In this document: positions 58,684-64,000 of the stretch, piece by piece
Numbering within the stretch: position 1 is the stretch's first letter
How the letters are laid out: the number at the start of each line of letters is the position of its first letter
Assembly: GCF_020809045.1 (NCBI RefSeq)
Contig: NZ_CP078079.1
Coordinates: forward strand, 2,728,001 to 2,792,000
Direction of reading: 5' to 3'
Source: Pseudarthrobacter sp. L1SW
Lineage (GTDB): Bacteria > Actinomycetota > Actinomycetes > Actinomycetales > Micrococcaceae
DNA length: 64,000 nucleotides
Program-made: the position numbers and the translations under genes
The notes under the pieces: generated by a model
Told to the model about the DNA's origin: nothing
Database searches by the model: none
Seen by the model: the letters and a program-made list of their open reading frames with translations, nothing else

Positions 58684-59208
58684 ATGGAAACAGGGCCGGA
58701 GTCGCCGGTTCTCCGGCAAGGCCGCATTATTGTTCCCGGCAGCAGCCGCCAGTTGGCCGCCTACGGCCTGTTCCTTCCGCAGCCCGACCAGCACCGGATC
58801 CTCCATTCCGGCTCCCGTACGTTCCATGCCAAGGCGCTGGAGCATGAACTGCTGTGGATCAGCTTCGACGAACTGTGCGCGCCGGGCACCACGTCGGATG
58901 ACTACATCGGCCTGGCGGCCGGGCCGGAGCTCTGCGTTATTGACGGCGTACCCCCACCGGAAGCGGCGGATGCAGGGTTTCGGGTGGAAGCCTGGGAGCA
59001 GTTTGCCGCCGTTCTTGCCGTCCTCGCGGCCCGGAATGCGACGGTCTTTATTGTGGGCAACAGGCGGATGGAGTGGGCGGCCGCCTCCTCTGCGGCCCAA
59101 GATGCCCGGCTGCGTGCCTCCCTGGACGGCATCGGCCGGCTCCTGGCGGGCCTTAAAAGGATTGAATCGGACGAGACCGTCACCGTTGAGGGCGTGTCCG
59201 GGAGTTAG
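58684..59208 (+). CDS. ZapE/AFG1 C-terminal-like protein lacking the ATPase P-loop
   Basis: 174 residues, starting 2 bases after the corA stop. Residues about 50-95 (ALEHELLWISFDELCAPGTT, then SDDYIGLAAGPELCVIDGVP) resemble the C-terminal half of the cell-division ATPase ZapE/AFG1, where the pattern W-x-x-F-x-x-LC-x-G-x-x-x-x-DY-x-x-LA-...-GVP occurs. The end GRLLAGLKRIESDE also fits. No Walker A or B is present, so it would be the module without its motor. The family link is by eye and uncertain. Tight spacing implies co-expression with corA. Confidence 0.55.
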   Translation: METGPESPVLRQGRIIVPGSSRQLAAYGLFLPQPDQHRILHSGSRTFHAKALEHELLWISFDELCAPGTTSDDYIGLAAGPELCVIDGVPPPEAADAGFRVEAWEQFAAVLAVLAARNATVFIVGNRRMEWAAASSAAQDARLRASLDGIGRLLAGLKRIESDETVTVEGVSGS

Positions 59209-59263
59209 CTGGAGAACTTCCGACGGCGGTCCGTTGACGGGGACAGCCGCCCCCGTTAACGGA

Positions 59264-59289
59264 GAAGGCCCCGCACAAGCGGGGCCTTC
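59264..59289. terminator. Terminator beside tRNA-Ala
   Basis: Perfect 11-bp stem GAAGGCCCCGC / GCGGGGCCTTC with ACAA loop. It lies just past the 3' end of the tRNA on its strand and after the ZapE-like gene on the other. Confidence 0.88.
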
Positions 59290-59293
59290 GTTG

Positions 59294-59366
59294 TGGAGCT
59301 AAGGGGATTCGAACCCCTGACCTCTTCGATGCGAACGAAGCGCTCTACCAACTGAGCTATAGCCCC
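59294..59366 (-). tRNA. tRNA-Ala (anticodon CGC)
   Basis: 73 bases forming a full cloverleaf on the minus strand: acceptor GGGGCTA / TAGCTCC with discriminator A, D-arm with AGTTGGTAGAGC, anticodon stem CTTCG / CGAAG around loop TTCGCAT (anticodon CGC, reading GCG), and TpsiC arm AGGGGTTCGAATCCCCT. CCA is not encoded. Confidence 0.96.
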
Positions 59367-59489
59367 GGAACATCCGCGCCTGGCGGGCACCGGTGACCCT
59401 AGGCTACAAATTTTCCCGGCGGAATGCCAAACCGCCATGCCCAACCGGTCGCGAAACCGCGCGGGATAGCCTGGGCGGCACAACACCTG

Positions 59490-60431
59490 TCAGGCGCGGC
59501 GGCGCTGCAGCACGTCGTCGAGATTACTGAGGGCGCTCTGCGCCTTGGACAGCTGGGGGCCCTCCGCGGCAGCAGGAGCCGCCGGCGGCGCGGCCGCACC
59601 CTGCTTCAGGGACGGCTTGCCAACAGCCTTGGGCGCCGCCGGGAGCTCCAGCGGCTCGGGGTCCGGGCGCTCGGCCTTTGCAGCCTCAACATAGACCGGC
59701 TTGGGGACCTCCACGGGCTCCCACGTTGCGGAAGCCGGCGCAGCGGCCGCGGCACTGGCTGCTGCGGCACTTGGATCCCCGGCGGCCACAGCGACGGCCA
59801 GGGCGGCCTCGCGCAGTTCCACTGCCGTCAGCGGCTTGACCTTCGGCTGGTGCGCCTCGGCGTCGAACAGCGGGTTGTCCTTCTTTGCCGGTGCTGCTTC
59901 CGGTTTCGGCGGGACGTTCCCGGCAGCGGCGGGCTGCCGGGCAGGCGCGGTCATCGCGGACCGGAAGGCTGCATTGACCTTGGCCCTTCTGTCCCGGACG
60001 GCAAGCCCACGCAGCAGGACCAAGGATCCGACCGTCAGTGCCACGCACACCAGCGGAAGGACCGGGGAACCCAAGCCGAAGAGGAGAAGCACCCCGGACA
60101 CGAAGGCTGTGGCCAGCGACAGCAGCCCGATCAGGGCAATTGCGGTCCGGCCATAGCGTATGCGGAACTTGCCTCCGGCCGGCGAGCCGGCAGCAGCGGT
60201 CCCGGGTCCGGCGCTCTTCCTGGTGTCCATGGCTTTCTCCTGCTGGGCGGCGACGTTCAAAACCAAAGCGGCTGGCGGTTCCGGTGTTTCATCGGCTGCG
60301 GTCTCTGCCAGGAAATCGCCGGCGGGCTGAAACTGGTGCCTGCGGTTCCGGAGGACGTAGGGCGCAACCCACACAATCCAGAGCACAACGGCAACCACAA
60401 GGATCACTGAGCTGCTAAGGGGGAAGTCCAC
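59490..60431 (-). CDS. Membrane protein with disordered Ala/Pro tail (Rv0996-like position)
   Basis: 313 residues from GTG 60431, chosen because TACGGT lies 7 bases upstream. Helix 1 at about 8-28 (VILVVAVVLWIVWVAPYVLR), then two more at about 100-145 (TAIALIGLLSLATAFVSGVL, PLVCVALTVGSLVLL). The C-terminal ~150 residues are Ala/Pro/Glu-rich with a conserved end LSKAQSALSNLDDVLQRRRA. Unknown function. It occupies the position next to rimJ and galU that a membrane protein holds in other actinobacteria (from memory). Confidence 0.75.
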   Translation of the reverse strand: MDFPLSSSVILVVAVVLWIVWVAPYVLRNRRHQFQPAGDFLAETAADETPEPPAALVLNVAAQQEKAMDTRKSAGPGTAAAGSPAGGKFRIRYGRTAIALIGLLSLATAFVSGVLLLFGLGSPVLPLVCVALTVGSLVLLRGLAVRDRRAKVNAAFRSAMTAPARQPAAAGNVPPKPEAAPAKKDNPLFDAEAHQPKVKPLTAVELREAALAVAVAAGDPSAAAASAAAAAPASATWEPVEVPKPVYVEAAKAERPDPEPLELPAAPKAVGKPSLKQGAAAPPAAPAAAEGPQLSKAQSALSNLDDVLQRRRA

Positions 60432-60438
60432 ACTCAAA

Positions 60439-60444
60439 ACCGTA
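60439..60444 (-). promoter_or_regulatory. -10 element (TACGGT) of a leaderless promoter
   Basis: TACGGT ends 7 bases before GTG 60431. It favours that GTG over a TTG two codons earlier. Confidence 0.4.
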
Positions 60445-60512
60445 TGAGCATCCGGCCCGCTGCCGCAGCATTAGCTGCGGTGTGTCGTGGTACAGCCCGC
60501 AATTCACTGGAT

Positions 60513-61133
60513 TTATGACCGGTGTGAGGCCAGCCACGGCCGGAGGAGTCCATCCGGGACCTCTTCCGACGTCAGGGCGAACGAGCGGTGGTCGGCCCAC
60601 TCACCGTTGATGTGAAGGTACCGCGGCCGGTAGCCCTCATCGCGGAATCCCAATTTCTCCACCACGCGCAGGCTGGGTCCATTCTCCGGCCTGATGTTGA
60701 TTTCCATCCGGTGCAGGCCCAGGGTCTTGAAGCAATGGTCCGTCACCATGGCGACGGCGGTGGGCGCAATGCCGTGGCCCGCACGGGCCTGGTCCACCCA
60801 GTAGCCGAGGGTCGCCATCATGGCCGAGCCCCACACAATGGAGGAGACAGTCAGTTGGCCAACAATGGGCGGATTGACGCTGCCGGGCCGCCGCTCGGTA
60901 ATGACGAAGGGCAAGGCCGTTGCCTGGGCGGCCTGCGCCTTTAATGACCGGACCATTTGCCGGTAGTCCGGCAAGCCGCCGGAAGGATCCGGGTTGGATG
61001 CTTCCCACGGGGCCAGCCATTGGCTGTTGCGGGACCTGACCTCGGTCCATTCCTTTTTGTCCCGGTACCGGATGGGCCGCAGGACCAGATCCCCGCATTC
61101 CAGTGTTACGGGCCAGATGGGACCAGGACGCAT
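60513..61133 (-). CDS. GNAT-family acetyltransferase (RimJ-like)
   Basis: 206 residues from ATG 61133 (MRPGPIWPVTLECGDLVLRP), 4 bases after the galU stop. GNAT fold of the RimJ/RimL type: LRPIRYRDKKEWTEVRSRN, VGQLTVSSIVWGSAMMATLG, the acetyl-CoA loop QARAGHGIAPTAVAMV, and NIRPENGPSLRVVEKLGF followed by YLHINGEWADH. Probably acetylates a protein N-terminus, with ribosomal proteins as the classical target; not certain. Operon with galU. Confidence 0.87.
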   Translation of the reverse strand: MRPGPIWPVTLECGDLVLRPIRYRDKKEWTEVRSRNSQWLAPWEASNPDPSGGLPDYRQMVRSLKAQAAQATALPFVITERRPGSVNPPIVGQLTVSSIVWGSAMMATLGYWVDQARAGHGIAPTAVAMVTDHCFKTLGLHRMEINIRPENGPSLRVVEKLGFRDEGYRPRYLHINGEWADHRSFALTSEEVPDGLLRPWLASHRS

Positions 61134-61137
61134 GGCA

Positions 61138-62043
61138 CTACTTGGACAGGCTGGCAGTGAAGCCGGGCAGCCATTCCCGCAAGCCGGGGCCGAGGTCCTC
61201 GCTGTCAATGGCCAGCTGGACACAGGCCTTGAGGTAGCTCAGCTTGTCCCCGGTGTCGTAACGCCGCCCCCGGAACACGACGCCGTAGACCCCGCGCCCT
61301 TCGCCGTCACCCGTGGCCAGTTCCTGGAGCGCGTCTGTCAGCTGGATTTCGCCGCCCCGTCCCGGACCCGTGCGCTCGAGGACGTCGAAGACTGCGGGGT
61401 GGAGTACGTAGCGGCCAATAAGCGCCAGGTTGGAGGGCGCTTCCTCCGCGCTCGGCTTCTCCACGAGCCGGTTGACCCGCACGTATGACTCACCGTCGAT
61501 CGGTTCGATGTCAGCGCAGCCGTAGGCACTGATCTGCGACGGTTCCACTTCGATGAGTGCGACGACGGACCCGCCCGTTTTGGCCTGCACGTCAATCATC
61601 GTGCCGAGCAGTTCGTCCCGGGCATCGATGAGGTCATCGCCCAGCAGCACGGCGAAGGCTTCATTGCCAACGTGCTGCTTGGCCCGGAGTACTGCATGGC
61701 CCAGTCCGTGCGGGTCCCCCTGCCGGACGTAGTGGATGTCGCCCAGGTTGCTTGCGGCCTGGACGGACGCCAGCTTCTCGGCATCCCCCTTGCCTTCAAG
61801 GGTGGACTCCAGTGACGGCACACGATCGAAGTGGTCTTCCAGCGCCCGCTTGTTCCGCCCGGTGATCATCAGGACATCGTTGAGGCCGACGTTCACGGCT
61901 TCCTCAACCACGTACTGGATGGCAGGCTTGTCCACAACGGGAAGCATTTCCTTGGGCATCGCCTTGGTTGCCGGCAGGAACCTGGTGCCAAGTCCGGCGG
62001 CAGGAATGACGGCTTTGCGCACTCTCGGGTTACTGGTAGTCAC
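61138..62043 (-). CDS. galU: UTP-glucose-1-phosphate uridylyltransferase
   Basis: 301 residues. Nucleotidyltransferase motif AAGLGTRFLPATKAMPKEML at about 15-34, KPAIQYVVEEAV, AVLLGDDLID (metal Asp), VEKPSAEEAPSNLALIGRYV and GVVFRGRRYDTGDKLSYL. Makes UDP-glucose from UTP and glucose 1-phosphate for cell-envelope glycans; galE at 22 kb uses the product. GTG start with TAGATT six bases upstream. Divergent from the 5-formyl-THF cyclo-ligase gene. Confidence 0.95.
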   Translation of the reverse strand: MTTSNPRVRKAVIPAAGLGTRFLPATKAMPKEMLPVVDKPAIQYVVEEAVNVGLNDVLMITGRNKRALEDHFDRVPSLESTLEGKGDAEKLASVQAASNLGDIHYVRQGDPHGLGHAVLRAKQHVGNEAFAVLLGDDLIDARDELLGTMIDVQAKTGGSVVALIEVEPSQISAYGCADIEPIDGESYVRVNRLVEKPSAEEAPSNLALIGRYVLHPAVFDVLERTGPGRGGEIQLTDALQELATGDGEGRGVYGVVFRGRRYDTGDKLSYLKACVQLAIDSEDLGPGLREWLPGFTASLSK

Positions 62044-62049
62044 CGGACT

Positions 62050-62055
62050 AATCTA
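62050..62055 (-). promoter_or_regulatory. -10 element (TAGATT) of a leaderless promoter for galU
   Basis: TAGATT ends 6 bases before GTG 62043 (gap AGTCCG). Confidence 0.5.
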
Positions 62056-62178
62056 ACGTCAGCGTCAAGCATTCAGTAATCATTGGATGGCCAGCGATGT
62101 CCGGTGCTGCCGGACGGACCGGCGGCACCGCGTTGGCCCGGGCATTGGCCAACGCCGCGGCAGCTACGGAGGAAAGAT

Positions 62179-62802
62179 ATGACGCTCGAGGAAATAAAGG
62201 CAGCCAAGGACCAGATACGTGTTGCCCATCGCCGCCGCCGGGCTTCCCTGACGCTCCAGGAGCGCCAGGACGCGGGGGAAGCCTTGGCGAAGCATGGCGC
62301 AGCGTGGGCAGATTCAGTAACCCAGGGGAACGCAGCGACAGTCTGCGCCTACCTCGGCGTCGGGGCGGAACCGCCTACGCTGCCGCTGATCGCGGCCCTC
62401 CACGATGCCGGCCACAAGGTCCTCCTTCCCGTCTGCGAACCGGGGCGGGAGCTGAAGTGGGTCTTCTGGACGCCGGGCGTCGACCTGGTGAGGAGCAGCT
62501 TTGCCCCCATCCTGGAGCCTGTGGGGACACGGCATGAGATTGAGGTGGCCGGCGAAGCTGCCGCGCTTTTCATCCCTGCCACCGCGATTGATCTTGCAGG
62601 CAGCAGGGTGGGCCAGGGCGGCGGTTATTACGACAAGTTCCTGGGCCACCTCGCATCAGCCGGGAAGCATATTCCGCTGGCCGCGGTGATCTACGACGGT
62701 GAACTGTTGCCTGCCGGCAGGATTCCTGTAGAGGAATTCGACCGGCCCGTGCCGGGCGTTGTGCTTCCTTCCGGATTCCGGAGCCTAACGGAGGCCGCCT
62801 GA
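62179..62802 (+). CDS. 5-formyltetrahydrofolate cyclo-ligase
   Basis: 207 residues from ATG 62179, fixed by GGAGGAAAG just upstream. Converts 5-formyl-THF to 5,10-methenyl-THF with ATP. Motifs: RVAHRRRRASLTLQER (substrate/ATP), LIAALHDAGHKVLLPVCEPG, IPATAIDLAGSRVGQGGGYY followed by DKFL (the GxGxGYYD nucleotide loop), and EFDRPVPGVVLPSG. Followed by the CIRCE-preceded zinc-ribbon gene, an order shared with other actinobacteria. Confidence 0.92.
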   Translation: MTLEEIKAAKDQIRVAHRRRRASLTLQERQDAGEALAKHGAAWADSVTQGNAATVCAYLGVGAEPPTLPLIAALHDAGHKVLLPVCEPGRELKWVFWTPGVDLVRSSFAPILEPVGTRHEIEVAGEAAALFIPATAIDLAGSRVGQGGGYYDKFLGHLASAGKHIPLAAVIYDGELLPAGRIPVEEFDRPVPGVVLPSGFRSLTEAA

Positions 62803-62833
62803 CCGGGAAGGCCGGCGCAGGAGGATGGTAGAA

Positions 62834-62860
62834 TTAGCACTCAGGCCCTGTGACTGCTAA
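62834..62860 (+). promoter_or_regulatory. CIRCE operator (HrcA binding site)
   Basis: TTAGCACTC, 9-base spacer AGGCCCTGT, GACTGCTAA: 17 of 18 arm positions match the CIRCE consensus TTAGCACTC-N9-GAGTGCTAA. TAGAAT (62829-62834) abuts it as candidate -10, so HrcA bound here would block initiation. Lies 67 bases upstream of the zinc-ribbon gene. Confidence 0.85.
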
Positions 62861-62927
62861 TAGACATCCAGCTGGATGACCGTGCGGCAGTCCGGGACCT
62901 CTCGTTTGCCCAAGAGGAGGAGCACCA

Positions 62928-63200
62928 GTGCCAACGTATGCGTACGCCTGCAAGGATTGCGGCCATGCCTTTGACATCGTCCAGTCGTTCTCGGACAGCT
63001 CTCTGACGTCCTGCCCCGAGTGCCAGGGGACCCTGCGCAAGAAGTTCAACAGCGTGGGCGTCGTCTTCAAGGGTTCCGGCTTCTACCGCACGGACTCCCG
63101 GGACGCCAAGGGCAGCACGGTATCGGCCGCCCCCGCGGCGCCGCCAGCAACAGCGGCTCCTGCGTCTGCGGCTCCGGCTCCGGCGGCCGCCGCGAGCTGA
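62928..63200 (+). CDS. FmdB/Ruc-type zinc-ribbon protein (redox-regulated chaperone family)
   Basis: 90 residues from GTG 62928, behind GAGGAGG. Zinc ribbon CKDC at 8-11 and CPEC about 20 residues on (SCPECQGTLRKKFNSVGVVF), then FKGSGFYRTDSR and a disordered Ala/Pro-rich tail of about 35 residues. The M. tuberculosis relative Rv0991c (Ruc) is known as a heat-induced, oxidation-activated holdase whose tail matters for function. The CIRCE site upstream supports heat-shock control by HrcA here too. No hrcA or groE gene is in the window. Confidence 0.88.
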   Translation: MPTYAYACKDCGHAFDIVQSFSDSSLTSCPECQGTLRKKFNSVGVVFKGSGFYRTDSRDAKGSTVSAAPAAPPATAAPASAAPAPAAAAS

Positions 63201-63304
63201 TCCAAGGTTCCTCCGCCCGGGCGGCTGCCTGCGTTTGGACCCGGTTGTCCACATAGCTGCCATGGCTCCTGCCGCGGTCCTCAGATGCGCCCTAGCGTGG
63301 GCAC

Positions 63305-64000
63305 ATGCCTGCAAACGGACAGCTACGCCTGGTCAGCCCACGCACGCCACACAGACGTGGACTCCCGGGGAAAAAACAGCGCGGTGGCCCCCACGGCAGG
63401 GGCCCCGGCGCCGGCCGCAACGCAAGCCGCCGCCCGCCGGCCCGCTTTGCCGGCTGGCTGAGCCGCAACAGGAGGCTGGCGGCCGCGCTGCTCCTGTGCG
63501 CCGCAGCCGCCATCACGGTCCAGCAACTTACGCCGGCGCCGGTCTACACCATCTCCGCCCTGGCCGCCGCCCGGGACCTGCCCGCAGGCACCGCCATGGC
63601 GTCCGCTGACCTCGCCTCCGTCCAGGTCCCGCCCGGCATGCTGGCCGACGGATTCCTCCATGAACCGGGCGAGGCGGCAGGGAAGCAACTCGCGGCCCCG
63701 CTGCGCAAGGGGCAGTTACTGACGGATGCCCAACTGCTCGGTCCGGGGCTCCTGGCGGGCACTCCACCCGGATCAGCGGCTGTTCCCCTCCGCATGGCGG
63801 ATCCATCGTCCATCCAGCTCGTTTCCCCCGGTCAGCTCGTGAACGTGGTGCTGACGGCAGCCAGCGGCTACGACCAGCAGGCACCACCGGAGGTCTTGGC
63901 TTCTGGCGTGCCTGTGCTGTGGACGTCCGGCCAGGGCGGGCAGGGCGGCCAGTGGCTGGGCATGGCGGAGACTGACGGACTCATCGTGGTGGCAGCCAAT
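63305..64000 (+). CDS. SAF-domain protein, CpaB/FlgA-like (3' end outside window)
   Basis: At least 232 residues, open to the right edge, from ATG 63305. A basic, Pro/Gly-rich cytoplasmic N-terminus of about 55 residues is followed by a membrane helix (LAAALLLCAAAAITVQQL) and a SAF domain (ALAAARDLPAGTAMASADLA, GEAAGKQLAAPLRKGQLLTD). Next is a CpaB-like region with SIQLVSPGQLVNVVLTA. CpaB-type proteins work in Flp/Tad pilus assembly; in actinobacteria short relatives stand alone near this locus, so a Tad role is not implied without the other genes. Confidence 0.75.
   Translation, partial: MPANGQLRLVSPRTPHRRGLPGKKQRGGPHGRGPGAGRNASRRPPARFAGWLSRNRRLAAALLLCAAAAITVQQLTPAPVYTISALAAARDLPAGTAMASADLASVQVPPGMLADGFLHEPGEAAGKQLAAPLRKGQLLTDAQLLGPGLLAGTPPGSAAVPLRMADPSSIQLVSPGQLVNVVLTAASGYDQQAPPEVLASGVPVLWTSGQGGQGGQWLGMAETDGLIVVAAN

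Noticed and set aside
1..64000. CRISPR array, prophage, insertion sequence or integrative element
   Set aside because: No regularly spaced repeats, transposase, integrase or phage structural genes were found on either strand.
63305..64000. Start of a Tad/Flp pilus locus
   Set aside because: Only one SAF/CpaB-like protein is visible; such proteins occur alone at this locus in actinobacteria and no cpaC, cpaF or flp gene is in view.

Overview
The window is about 65% G+C or more, with actinobacterial codon use, frequent GTG starts, lipobox lipoproteins and a DUF3117 peptide. It reads as chromosome of a Micrococcaceae member of the Arthrobacter/Pseudarthrobacter type. No prophage, transposase, CRISPR array or plasmid function was seen. 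Much of it consists of gene blocks that I recall, from memory only, as conserved with Mycobacterium tuberculosis.

Layout. 0-4.4 kb: tail of a probable DEAD-box helicase, an orphan beta-class DNA methyltransferase ending in a palindromic repeat, a small secreted protein, a PHP phosphoesterase and an Xaa-Pro aminopeptidase. 4.4-20.9 kb: an envelope-stress and cell-wall block (soluble MgtE/CBS protein, DUF1003, Mrp, TatB, anti-sigma factor, SigE, O-methyltransferase, DUF3117, PIG-V-type glycosyltransferase, DivIVA-like protein, LOG protein), then a gluABCD glutamate importer, then divergent dapE/dapD. 20.9-30.4 kb: hypothetical protein, TetR regulator, galE, citrate synthase, dapC, ferredoxin, TypA and an SGNH lipoprotein. 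30.4-37.9 kb: a peptide ABC transporter with two binding lipoproteins. 38-46.3 kb: ychF, rmuC, ispH, membrane protein, xseA/xseB, PPK2 and an aminotransferase. 46.4-57.2 kb is the most accessory-looking part: an osmoprotectant ABC operon, pirin, a sugar kinase, a frameshifted LysR gene, two MFS exporters and two Lrp/AsnC regulators. 57.2-64 kb: DUF1761, CorA, a ZapE-C-terminus-like protein, tRNA-Ala(CGC), a membrane protein, GNAT, galU, 5-formyl-THF cyclo-ligase, a zinc-ribbon (Ruc/FmdB) gene behind a CIRCE operator, and the start of a SAF-domain protein.

Shared themes. dapC, dapD and dapE together supply meso-diaminopimelate and lysine by the succinylase route. SigE with its ZAS anti-sigma factor, TatB and Mrp form an envelope-stress neighbourhood from which htrA is missing. 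galE and galU handle UDP-sugars. Many genes share one promoter layout: a TAnnnT hexamer, usually TAGnnT, ends 6 or 7 bases before the start codon with no ribosome binding site between. This implies leaderless mRNAs and settles several start codons.

The most notable signals are the leaderless promoter set, the near-perfect CIRCE before the zinc-ribbon gene, a LysR gene that changes frame exactly at a 27-bp palindrome, an extended REP-like palindrome in two copies, and a stand-alone ZapE-like C-terminal module.
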